DNA of 19,223 bases from Ruminococcaceae bacterium UBA945 (lineage in GTDB: Bacteria; Bacillota; Clostridia; Oscillospirales; Acutalibacteraceae): contig DBCZ01000092.1 in NCBI GenBank assembly GCA_002293315.1, forward strand, positions 1 through 19,223, written 5' to 3'. The translations under genes and the position numbers were made by a program. Positions 6,725-14,108 of this stretch are shown piece after piece (within the stretch, counting starts at the first letter, position 1; each line of letters starts with the position of its first letter). Under the pieces are notes generated by a model. The model was given only the letters and a program-made list of their open reading frames with translations, made no database searches and was not told where the DNA came from.

Positions 6725-6752
6725 ATTATAGCAAAAACAAAAGATATGTCAA
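6725..6752 (-). promoter_or_regulatory. Sigma-A promoter of erm
   Basis: On the minus strand a consensus TTGACA (6747-6752), a 16-bp spacer and a consensus TATAAT (6725-6730) predict a start near 6718. The leader is then about 145 nt. The -35 box overlaps the stop codon of the upstream phosphatase-like gene. Confidence 0.85.
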
Positions 6753-7378
6753 TCGCCGCTTTCTTCAACAGACGGTACCAAACCATACACCTCGAAGAGC
6801 TTTGAGCGCATCCAGATGCCCGGGGTGATTCTGATGCTGTAGCCCGCGCCGGGCTCACACATCCAGTCATAGAACTCGGCCTGCGGCAAGCCGTGCGCGG
6901 CGAGAATCGTCATGATAATGCCGCCGTGCGCAACCAAGATTGACTCCGTTTTGCCGTCATGCATGAGATTATCCACAAGCATGCCGAAGCCCCGCAGCAC
7001 GCGCTGTGAAAACACCGCGCCGCTCTCGCCGTCAGGCGGGGCGTCCTTTCCCCCGTTTTGAATCCAGTCGAGGTAATCAGTGCTTGACTGAAGCTCTTCG
7101 GGGGTTTTGTTCTCGAAGTCACCGAAATCGCATTCAGCCAGCTCCAGAATAACCTCCGGCTCGGCTTCGGGATACAGAATTTTGAGCGTATCGACGCAGC
7201 TTATCGACGGGCCGGCATAAAAGCTTTCGGCATGGGGGTATTCATAATTCCTCTTCAAATCCAGCAGCAGCTCTATGCCCTCATTGGCAAGCGGAGACTG
7301 TGTTCTGCCGATGTATCTCCCCTCAATGTTCCCCTCAGACGGCGCGTTTCTCAAAAGATGGATTATATATGATTTCAT
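6749..7378 (-). CDS. Histidine-phosphatase-fold protein lacking catalytic residues
   Basis: The 209-residue protein follows the phosphoglycerate-mutase/histidine-phosphatase pattern: IIHLLRNAPSEGN, then GRYIGRTQSPLANEG, then AECDFGDFEN, then the second-half motif ILVAHGGII (147-155). Active members carry RHG at the start, where His is phosphorylated; here it reads R10-N11-A12. The mid-protein SPLxR motif, whose Arg binds phosphate, reads GPSISC, with Ser60 in place of Arg. The acidic residue (Glu82) and the second His (His151) remain. The overall fold seems intact with no frameshift, so I infer a non-catalytic or altered-function relative and not a decayed gene. The start has GAGGGG six bases upstream. 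Cobalamin-type phosphatase or mutase activity should not be assumed. Confidence 0.8.
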   Translation of the reverse strand: MKSYIIHLLRNAPSEGNIEGRYIGRTQSPLANEGIELLLDLKRNYEYPHAESFYAGPSISCVDTLKILYPEAEPEVILELAECDFGDFENKTPEELQSSTDYLDWIQNGGKDAPPDGESGAVFSQRVLRGFGMLVDNLMHDGKTESILVAHGGIIMTILAAHGLPQAEFYDWMCEPGAGYSIRITPGIWMRSKLFEVYGLVPSVEESGD

Positions 7379-7450
7379 GATGTCCCCTCAATTTTCGTTT
7401 GCTAATATAATAGCGCAGATTGCGAAAAAAAACAAATTGCCCCTGCGGTC

Positions 7451-7479
7451 TTTACAGACTATTCTACTTTTGGTATAAT
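7451..7479 (+). promoter_or_regulatory. Sigma-A promoter of the D-aspartate/AsnB operon
   Basis: TTTACA (7451-7456), a 17-bp spacer and a perfect TATAAT (7474-7479) predict a start near 7486 and a leader of about 100 nt before the XRE gene. No other convincing promoter was seen between the genes from 7587 to 14010. Confidence 0.8.
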
Positions 7480-7556
7480 ATATCTTACTTTACGGCTTCA
7501 AGGCGAAGGCGCTATTTTTTTGATGCAAAAGCTATTATTCAGGCTTAAAATATACG

Positions 7557-7571
7557 GCATGTTTAACATGC
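7557..7571. promoter_or_regulatory. Palindromic putative operator before the XRE gene
   Basis: GCATGTT-t-AACATGC is a perfect 7+7 inverted repeat with one central base. It lies downstream of the promoter and ends five bases before the AGGAGG ribosome site (7576-7581). Its symmetry suits a dimeric helix-turn-helix protein, and autoregulation is a natural guess. The short stem could instead be incidental. Confidence 0.45.
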
Positions 7572-7586
7572 TATCAGGAGGAAACT

Positions 7587-8282
7587 ATGGCGACGAATGA
7601 TTTCCCCAGAATTCTCACTCTTCTTCGCAAGGAACGGGGAATAAGCCAGAAGCAGGTTTCGGCTGACCTCGAAATATCGCAGGCCCTGCTTTCTCATTAC
7701 GAGAAGGGCATACGCGAGTGCGGGCTGAATTTCGTGATTAAGGCGGCGGACTATTACGGCGTGTCATGTGATTATCTGCTCGGGAGATCTCCGCACAGAA
7801 GCGGGGCGGTGCTTTCAATAAAGGATTCCGGCAGCACGCGAAAAGACAACTATGAGACAGCCGTGAAAACTACAGAGTATAATAGGCGAGTTACTGTGAA
7901 CACGCTGAATATGGTGTTCCGAATTTTGGAGAGAATTGATAATGAGGCGCTTACAAAAGAGATTTCATCTTATCTTTCTGCTGCTCTTTATTGTGCTTTC
8001 CGTATGCTTCATATGGCAAACGGCAAGAATCCGAAAAATATGTTTGAGGTGTCGCCCAATATGTTTGAGACGCTTTTGGGCATTCACATGATGCTTTCGC
8101 TGTCGATGTGCCGGAGACTGCTCGCCGGAGAAACGATTAACGGTGACAAAGGCGTTCGAAAAGACGCTTTACCCATACTTACGAACGAAACACTTTCAAG
8201 GAATTATCCAAACCTGGCTCCATCGCTCTTTGACTTAATCAAGGGCATTGAGCGAGATGTGCGGGAAATCAAAATTGACTAA
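7587..8282 (+). CDS. XRE-family helix-turn-helix regulator
   Basis: This is a 231-residue cytosolic protein. Residues 7-66 form a Cro/C1-type DNA-binding domain: FPRILTLLRKERGISQKQVS, then the recognition region ISQALLSHYEKGIRECGLN, then AADYYGVSCDYLLGRSP, the usual end of this domain. The remaining 160 or so residues are mostly helical, contain repeated NMFE-type segments (NPKNMFEVSPNMFETLLG), and match no family I recognise; they may be a dimerisation or sensor region. AGGAGG sets the start. The stop lies only 20 bases before asnB, so it is almost certainly the first gene of the D-aspartate/asparagine synthase operon and probably its regulator. The signal it senses is unknown. Confidence 0.85.
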   Translation: MATNDFPRILTLLRKERGISQKQVSADLEISQALLSHYEKGIRECGLNFVIKAADYYGVSCDYLLGRSPHRSGAVLSIKDSGSTRKDNYETAVKTTEYNRRVTVNTLNMVFRILERIDNEALTKEISSYLSAALYCAFRMLHMANGKNPKNMFEVSPNMFETLLGIHMMLSLSMCRRLLAGETINGDKGVRKDALPILTNETLSRNYPNLAPSLFDLIKGIERDVREIKID

Positions 8283-8302
8283 AACTAAACAGGAGATAAA
8301 AT

Positions 8303-10213
8303 ATGTGCGGATTTGTTGGATTCATCGGCGGCGGAGAAACACAGAACGATGAGGCAATACTCAAAAGGATGACCGACGCCATCGCTCACAGAGGCCCCGA
8401 TGACGCGGATTACTACACAGACGGCACAATGACGCTTGGCTTTCGCAGGCTTTCAATCATTGACCTTGAGGGCGGCAGACAGCCGATTCACAATGAAGAC
8501 GAAAGTAAAATCCTCACATTTAACGGTGAGATATATAATTATCAAACGCTTCGTGCCGAGTTGATTGAAAAAGGGCATGCTTTCCGCACGAAAGCCGACG
8601 CGGAGGTCGTGTTGCACGGCTATGAGGAATATGGCGCGGAGATTCTCGGCAAGCTTCGCGGTATGTTTGCGTTCGTCATATGGGACAAGCGCGAAAAAAC
8701 TCTTTTCGGCGCGCGCGATTTCTTCGGCATAAAGCCGCTTTATTATGCCGACATGAACGGCACGATGATGTTCGGCTCGGAGATAAAGGCGTTTCTGCGC
8801 CATCCGCATTTCAAAAAAAAGCTCAACGAGCGTGCGCTCGAGAACTATCTCTCGTTCCAGTATTCGCCGGGCGAGGAGACTTTTTTCAAGAATGTGTATA
8901 AATTTCCCCCCGCGCACTATTTTACATACAGTGACGGCAAAATGGAGACAGCAAGATATTGGCTGCCGGTTTTCAACGCCGAGGAGGACAAGAGCCTCGA
9001 AAACTGGGTGGACGAGATTGAGAGGACGTTTGACGATTCCATCGCGGCGCACAAGGTCAGCGACGTGGAGGTGGGCTCTTTCCTTTCAAGCGGCGTGGAT
9101 TCAAGCTATGTTGCGTGCTCCGCGCATGTGGACAAGACATATTCCGTCGGCTTTGACTACGGCGAGAAATATAATGAAACAGATTATGCAAAAGAGCTTT
9201 CCGAGCTTATCCCCGTGAAGAACAAGAGCAAGACCATCACGGCGGAGGAATTCTGGGGCAGCTTTCCGAAGATTCAATACCACATGGACGAGCCGCTTGC
9301 AGACCCATCAGCTGTGGCGCTGTATTTCGTCTGCAATACTGCGGCAAGAGATTTGAAGGTGGCGCTTTCCGGCGAGGGGGCGGACGAAATTTTCGGCGGG
9401 TATAACATATACAAAGAGCCGCTTGAGCTGCCGGCATATGATAAAATCCCGTTTCCGATTCGCAAGGCCATCGGCGCCGTGGCCTCGAAGCTGCCGGCAA
9501 AGCGCGGCATAAACTTTCTTGTGCGCCGCGGAAAGAGGCTTGAGGACAGGTTCATCGGCAACGCCTATATGTTCACCGAAAAAGAGCGCAAAGCACTGCT
9601 GAAAATCAAGACGGATGCAAAATCCCCCGCCGTGCTTGCAAAGCCATTTTATGACATGGTGAAGGACAAAGACGCCGTCACGAAGATGCAGTTCATCGAT
9701 TTGAACATGTGGATGGTGGGGGATATTCTCTTGAAGGCGGATAAAATGAGCATGGCGAATTCTCTTGAGGTACGCGTGCCGTTTTTGGACAAGGAAATCA
9801 TGGCGCTGGGCGGGAGGCTTCCGCTGAAATACCGCGTAAACGGAGAGAACACGAAGTATGCCATGCGACAGGCGGCGGCAAGGAGAATGCCCGCGAAATG
9901 GGCGGGTAAAAAGAAGCTCGGCTTCCCCGTGCCGACGAGAGTGTGGCTTAAAGAGGAAAAATACTATAACAGCGTGAAGGCGGCCTTTGAGAGCGAAACT
10001 GCCGGTAAATTCTTTGACACCGCGAAGCTTTTGCGGCTTCTTGATGAGCATAAGAGCGGCAAAGCGGACAACAGCCGCAAGTGCTGGACTGTCTACACCT
10101 TCCTTGTGTGGTATGATGTGTATTTCGGGGAAAAAGCGGATGTTTTCCTGGCCGACGATTACGCCCCGCAGAATATCGACGCGGGTATGAGAGGTAAAAA
10201 TGAAGAGAGATGA
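8303..10213 (+). CDS. asnB: Glutamine-hydrolysing asparagine synthase, complete (AsnB/AsnH-like)
   Basis: Class-B synthases release ammonia from glutamine in an N-terminal domain and use it to amidate an AMP-activated aspartyl carboxylate in a C-terminal domain. This 636-residue protein has an intact glutaminase: nucleophile Cys2 in MCGF, HRGPD (28-32), Arg48 in RRLSIID, Asn73-Gly74-Glu75 in NGEIYNY and Asp98. The synthetase has the pyrophosphate loop SSGVDSS (261-267) and SGEGADEIFGGY (355-366). The last 25 residues extend past the usual end and overlap the next gene by 14 bases. It may make free L-Asn, but its setting suggests an AsnH-like role amidating D-Asp in cell-wall precursors. That role is inference. 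Confidence 0.93.
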   Translation: MCGFVGFIGGGETQNDEAILKRMTDAIAHRGPDDADYYTDGTMTLGFRRLSIIDLEGGRQPIHNEDESKILTFNGEIYNYQTLRAELIEKGHAFRTKADAEVVLHGYEEYGAEILGKLRGMFAFVIWDKREKTLFGARDFFGIKPLYYADMNGTMMFGSEIKAFLRHPHFKKKLNERALENYLSFQYSPGEETFFKNVYKFPPAHYFTYSDGKMETARYWLPVFNAEEDKSLENWVDEIERTFDDSIAAHKVSDVEVGSFLSSGVDSSYVACSAHVDKTYSVGFDYGEKYNETDYAKELSELIPVKNKSKTITAEEFWGSFPKIQYHMDEPLADPSAVALYFVCNTAARDLKVALSGEGADEIFGGYNIYKEPLELPAYDKIPFPIRKAIGAVASKLPAKRGINFLVRRGKRLEDRFIGNAYMFTEKERKALLKIKTDAKSPAVLAKPFYDMVKDKDAVTKMQFIDLNMWMVGDILLKADKMSMANSLEVRVPFLDKEIMALGGRLPLKYRVNGENTKYAMRQAAARRMPAKWAGKKKLGFPVPTRVWLKEEKYYNSVKAAFESETAGKFFDTAKLLRLLDEHKSGKADNSRKCWTVYTFLVWYDVYFGEKADVFLADDYAPQNIDAGMRGKNEER

Positions 10214-11426
10214 TTTTCTGCCGGTTTTGCTCGGCAGCGACATAAATGTATACGGCATGGCGAGGTCCTTCCACGAGGAATACAGGCTTTGCTCCGTTGC
10301 CATCGGCAAGGGGATTCTGGGCGTGTGCCAGAACAGCAAAATCGTGCACGTTGAGGTGGTTGAGCCGAACATAGAAGACGACGAGGTGTTTGTGAAAACG
10401 CTCATCGCCTTTGCGGAAAAGCACAACAGCAAGCCTCTGTTGCTTGTGCCGTGCGGAGATAATTACATCAAGCTGCTTGTGAGAAATCAGGATAAGCTGC
10501 GCGCGCTTTATCGGTTTGAGTGCATTGACGAGGCGCTTTTGATGAGGCTTTCAATAAAGGAAAGCTTTTATGAGGTCTGCGAGGCGCATGGGTTTTCATT
10601 CCCGAAGACGGCGGCCTGCACGGCGGAGAATTACCGCGAGGTGAAGCTTGATTTTGACTTCCCCGTTATAATCAAGCCTTCAAATTCAGTGGCTTACTGG
10701 AACGCGAGCTTTCCGCACAAGAAGAAGGTTTTCATCGCGGAGAGCAAAGCGGAGCTTGATTCTATCTTAGAAGCGATTTATTCCTCGTCTTATCAGGACC
10801 ACTTGATTTTGCAGGAATATATTCCCGGTGACGACAGCAACATGCGCGTGATGAACTGCTTCTGCGGCAAGGATAAAAAGGTCAAGCTGATTGCCCTCGG
10901 AAACGCGCTGCTGGAGGAGCATTCGCCGGAGGGTATCGGAAGTTACGCGGCGATAATCAACGGCTATGACGAAGAACTCAGCGAGATGATGAAGAGCTTC
11001 CTCGAGGGAATCGGGTATGTCGGCTTTGCTAATTTTGACATGAAGTATGACAATCGCGATGGAACATATAAGCTGTTCGAGATGAATCTGCGGCAGGGCA
11101 GAAGCAGTTTCTTTGTGACGGCGGCGGGGTACAACCTCGCGAAGTGGCTCGTTGAAGACGTGCTGGACGATGCGGACGCAAGCTTGACGATAGCACACGA
11201 AAGGGTGCTGTGGAGCATTATCCCGAAACGTATTATCTTCAAATATGTGCGCGATGAGAAGCTTAAGGCAGAAGCGAGAGAACTGATTAAAACAGGCAAA
11301 TATGTGCAGAGCTATTACTACAGCGGCGACAGAAACTTGAAGCGATGGGTCGCGTATGTGAGAAATCAGCTGAACTATTTTGACAAATATAAGAAGTATT
11401 TCGGGAATAAGTCTTTGAAGGGATAG
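10200..11426 (+). CDS. ATP-grasp D-aspartate ligase (peptidoglycan cross-bridge, Asl type)
   Basis: The 408 residues closely resemble Asl(fm) of Enterococcus faecium as remembered: LLGSDINVYGMARSF near the start, SFYEVCEAHGFSFPKT, FPVIIKPSNSV with the probable ATP-binding Lys159, LQEYIPGDDSNMRV, and the metal/ATP segment GFANFDMKYD then YKLFEMNLRQGRSSFFVT, with Glu294 and Asn296 as likely metal ligands. Asl activates the beta-carboxyl of D-aspartate with ATP and joins it to the side-chain amine of the third stem-peptide residue (L-Lys in Enterococcus and Lactococcus). There is no signal peptide, which fits action on cytosolic precursors. It overlaps asnB by 14 bases and is followed after 3 bases by the racemase, its expected D-Asp supplier. 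The acceptor residue in this organism is unknown. Confidence 0.88.
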   Translation: MKRDDFLPVLLGSDINVYGMARSFHEEYRLCSVAIGKGILGVCQNSKIVHVEVVEPNIEDDEVFVKTLIAFAEKHNSKPLLLVPCGDNYIKLLVRNQDKLRALYRFECIDEALLMRLSIKESFYEVCEAHGFSFPKTAACTAENYREVKLDFDFPVIIKPSNSVAYWNASFPHKKKVFIAESKAELDSILEAIYSSSYQDHLILQEYIPGDDSNMRVMNCFCGKDKKVKLIALGNALLEEHSPEGIGSYAAIINGYDEELSEMMKSFLEGIGYVGFANFDMKYDNRDGTYKLFEMNLRQGRSSFFVTAAGYNLAKWLVEDVLDDADASLTIAHERVLWSIIPKRIIFKYVRDEKLKAEARELIKTGKYVQSYYYSGDRNLKRWVAYVRNQLNYFDKYKKYFGNKSLKG

Positions 11427-11429
11427 ATT

Positions 11430-12119
11430 ATGAAAACACTCGGAATTATCGGCGGGCTCGGGCCAATGGCGAGCGCTTATTTTCTGGAGCAGATAACAAG
11501 GCTCACGGATGCCGAAACCGACCAGCAGCATCTTGATATAATCATGTTCAGCCGCCCGAATGTGCCGGACAGAACGGCGTATGTCCTTGATAACACCAAG
11601 CCCTCTCCCGCGCCGTTTATGATAGATACGGCCCAGACTCTCGAGAGTCTGGGTGCGGATTATATCTGTGCACCGTGTGTGACCTCCCACTATATCTTTG
11701 GTGAGATTCAGTCTGCGGTTAATGTGCCGCTTATAAATATGATAGATGAAACCGTGGCGGCGCTCAAGGAAAAGGGCTGCCGGAAAGCCGGCATCATGGC
11801 GACGACAGGCACAATACGCTCCGGGCTTTTCCAGGCGGCGCTTAAAAAGGCTGGCATCGACTTTACAGTGCCCGGCGAGGAACGACAGAGCGTTATCATG
11901 GACATCATATATAATGAAGTCAAGGCCGGAAATCCTGTGGATATGGAGCGCTTCTTCGGCGCAGCCGACGGATTCTTCTCCGACGGCTGCGATTGTGTGA
12001 TTTTGGGCTGCACAGAGCTTTCGGTGATAAATAACGGTCAGCTGGACGAAAGATTTATTGACGCGCTTACAGCTTTGGCGGAGAAATGCATCAAGCTTTG
12101 CAAGGATTCAGTTAATTGA
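11430..12119 (+). CDS. Aspartate racemase (Asp/Glu racemase family)
   Basis: PLP-independent racemases of this family interconvert L- and D-aspartate with two cysteines acting as acid and base. The 229 residues show GIIGGLGPMAS (5-15), the first catalytic Cys83 in APCVTSHYIF and the second, Cys194, in LGCTELS, with the expected spacing and length. The first motif usually reads PCNT; here the Asn is Val84. AAGGGA lies before the ATG and the gap from the ligase is 3 bases, so the two are coupled. A racemase beside a D-aspartate ligase is the arrangement known from Enterococcus and Lactococcus, so aspartate is favoured over glutamate as substrate. This is the likely D-Asp source for the pathway. 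Confidence 0.87.
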   Translation: MKTLGIIGGLGPMASAYFLEQITRLTDAETDQQHLDIIMFSRPNVPDRTAYVLDNTKPSPAPFMIDTAQTLESLGADYICAPCVTSHYIFGEIQSAVNVPLINMIDETVAALKEKGCRKAGIMATTGTIRSGLFQAALKKAGIDFTVPGEERQSVIMDIIYNEVKAGNPVDMERFFGAADGFFSDGCDCVILGCTELSVINNGQLDERFIDALTALAEKCIKLCKDSVN

Positions 12120-12122
12120 CTA

Positions 12123-12139
12123 CGCCTCTCTGTGAGGCG
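12123..12139. other. Short intercistronic hairpin
   Basis: CGCCTC and GAGGCG form a 6-bp stem with a 5-nt loop in the 49-base gap between the racemase and the second synthase. No T run follows, so it is not a normal terminator. It might stabilise the mRNA or be incidental. Confidence 0.3.
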
Positions 12140-12168
12140 GGTGTAAACATCGCATTAGGAGGGAAAGA

Positions 12169-14010
12169 ATGGGCGGATTTGCAGGATTTATGGGTACGGC
12201 GGCAGCTTATGACCGCGAGGCGGCAATCAAAAAGGTGACGGAGAGAATCAGGCATAGAGGGCCTGACGGCGAGGGATTCTACGTTGACGAGAGCATCAGC
12301 CTCGGGCTTCGTCAGTTCAGCATGACGGCGCTCGGAAACGTGAGCTTGCCCGTGGCAAATGAAGATGGCGGCATGGTTATTCTGCTTGACGGCAATGTCT
12401 ATAATTACGCCGATTTGCGCGCCGAGCTTGAAAAGGCCGGTCATGCTTTCTCAACATCGCTTGAATGCGAAGCCGTTCTGCACGGCTATGAGGAATACGG
12501 TGCCGGCGTGCTCGATAAAATCCGCGGCTCTTTCGCGTTTGTGATTTGGGATAAGGCTGAAAAGAAGCTTTTCGGCGCAAAGGATATATTTGGCGGAAAG
12601 CCGCTCTATTACTATCAATGCGGCGAGGAATTCCTGTTTGCCTCGGAGATTAAGGCTTTTCTCGACCACCCCGAATTCCGGAAGGAATTGATGGTTGATT
12701 TTATCCCGCTCTATCTTTCATATGAGTATCTCCCCGATGAAAACACGCTTTTTAAGAATGTATATAAGCTGCCCGCCGCGCACTATTTCACATATCAAAA
12801 CGGCATTCTAGAGATTGAAAGATATTATAAGATTGAATATAAAATTGAAGAGGAAAAGAGCCTTGAAAGCTGGGTTGACGAGATTTCCCGCGAGTTCGCC
12901 GAAAGCGTGAACCTCCACAGGCAAGCCGACGCGGAAATCGGAAGCTTTCTCTCCAGCGGCGTGGATTCCAGCTATGTTCTCAATGAAGCCGCGAAGCACA
13001 ATGCTGAGATAAAGACATTTTCCATCGGCTTTGATGAGGAAAAGTACAGCGAGCTGCCTTATGCGCAGGAGTTCGCAAAAACCTTGGGCGTGCCTAACAT
13101 AGCTTGCAAGGTGAGCGCTGACGATTTCTTCGGCGCGGCGGCAGATATACAGTATTTCCTTGATGAACCTCTCCCCAACCCGTCGGAAATCCCGCTGTAT
13201 TTCCTCACTAAAAATGCGCGCGGATATGTAAAAGCGGCGCTTTCCGGTGAGGGCGCTGACGAGCTTTTCGGCGGCTATCCGATATATTTGCAGGGCGGAC
13301 ATTTCGCGAACTACGTCAGGCGAGTGCCTAAGGCGCTCAGGAAAATTGGGGCAGGCGTCGCGCGGATTCTGCCTAACTTCAAGGGACGCAGCTTTATAAT
13401 CCGCGGAGCAAAAGAGCCGTATCAGCGCTTTTTGCGCGCCAGTTATGTTTTCCGCGCCGATGAGAGGCAGAAGTTCCTGAAGAAGCCTATTTCAACGCTC
13501 GCGCCGGAGGAGTACAGCAAGAAATACTTCCTTGCGGTGCAGAATCTCGACGAGCCGACGCAGCTTCAGTATGTTGACATGCACACATGGCTGCCCTATG
13601 CGATGATATTGAAAGCCGACAGAATGAGCATGGCAAATTCACTTGAGCTGCGGGTGCCTTTCATGGACAGGAAAATGCTTGAGCTGGCATTGCGGATACC
13701 TTCAAAATTCCGCGCGCACAACGAAGAAACGAAGATTGCGATGCGCCACGCGGCAATTAAGGAGCTGCCCGAAAAAACGGCGAACAAGCCTAAGCTCGGC
13801 TTCCCCGTACCGCTGAATGACTGGCTCAGGGAGGACAAGTACTACGGCATCGTTAAGGAAGCATTTTTGAGTGAAACCGCCGAGCGCTTTTTCGTTACTG
13901 CAGAGCTTGTGAAGCTTTTGGACGAGCATAAGGCCGCCAAGGCGCACAACATGCAGAAGATTTGGTCGTTTTATTCGTTCATACTTTGGTATGATAAGTT
14001 TTTCGGGTGA
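12169..14010 (+). CDS. Asparagine synthase paralogue with degenerate glutaminase domain
   Basis: The 613-residue protein is clearly a paralogue of the complete synthase in the same operon; for example both share KSLExWVDEI and GSFLSSGVDSSYV. The glutaminase half keeps its fold signature (HRGPD, YNY, LHGYEEYG), but the residues needed for glutamine hydrolysis are all changed: nucleophile Cys2 to Gly, Arg to Gln49, the NGE motif to Asp74-Gly75-Asn76, Asp to Glu99, and the Asp ending the RLSIID motif to Ala54. The synthetase half is intact, with SSGVDSS (262-268) and SGEGADELFGGY (359-370). AGGAGGG (12157-12163) gives a strong start. It may use free ammonia, partner with the complete synthase, or act on another carboxylate. 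Amidation of bound D-Asp is an inference from neighbours. Confidence 0.88.
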   Translation: MGGFAGFMGTAAAYDREAAIKKVTERIRHRGPDGEGFYVDESISLGLRQFSMTALGNVSLPVANEDGGMVILLDGNVYNYADLRAELEKAGHAFSTSLECEAVLHGYEEYGAGVLDKIRGSFAFVIWDKAEKKLFGAKDIFGGKPLYYYQCGEEFLFASEIKAFLDHPEFRKELMVDFIPLYLSYEYLPDENTLFKNVYKLPAAHYFTYQNGILEIERYYKIEYKIEEEKSLESWVDEISREFAESVNLHRQADAEIGSFLSSGVDSSYVLNEAAKHNAEIKTFSIGFDEEKYSELPYAQEFAKTLGVPNIACKVSADDFFGAAADIQYFLDEPLPNPSEIPLYFLTKNARGYVKAALSGEGADELFGGYPIYLQGGHFANYVRRVPKALRKIGAGVARILPNFKGRSFIIRGAKEPYQRFLRASYVFRADERQKFLKKPISTLAPEEYSKKYFLAVQNLDEPTQLQYVDMHTWLPYAMILKADRMSMANSLELRVPFMDRKMLELALRIPSKFRAHNEETKIAMRHAAIKELPEKTANKPKLGFPVPLNDWLREDKYYGIVKEAFLSETAERFFVTAELVKLLDEHKAAKAHNMQKIWSFYSFILWYDKFFG

Positions 14011-14052
14011 ATTGACATTTTGCCTTAAAAAATAAATATCATGCGGATAGCG

Positions 14053-14086
14053 AACCCCGGAGCGTCAAATTGACACTCCGGGGTTT
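14053..14086. terminator. Bidirectional terminator between the AsnB operon and groEL
   Basis: AACCCCGGAGCGTCAA pairs with TTGACACTCCGGGGTT, with one mismatch or G-U, and is flanked by T and A runs. It lies between the convergent second synthase (+) and groEL (-) and can serve both. Confidence 0.85.
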
Positions 14087-14108
14087 CCTATTTAAGCTAC
14101 TCTCTATT

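Noticed and set aside
7500..7522. GGCGAAGGCGC followed by a T run as a terminator or riboswitch end before the XRE gene
   Set aside because: The possible stem is only about three base pairs and no conserved riboswitch motif was seen in the leader.
9308..10432. Long minus-strand open frame (374 codons) across the asnB/ligase junction
   Set aside because: It runs antisense to two strongly conserved genes, and its composition is His/Arg/Phe-rich as expected from the reverse reading of GC-biased codons.
10767..11690. Minus-strand open frame (307 codons) opposite the ligase and racemase
   Set aside because: Shadow of conserved genes; no family motif and no start signal.
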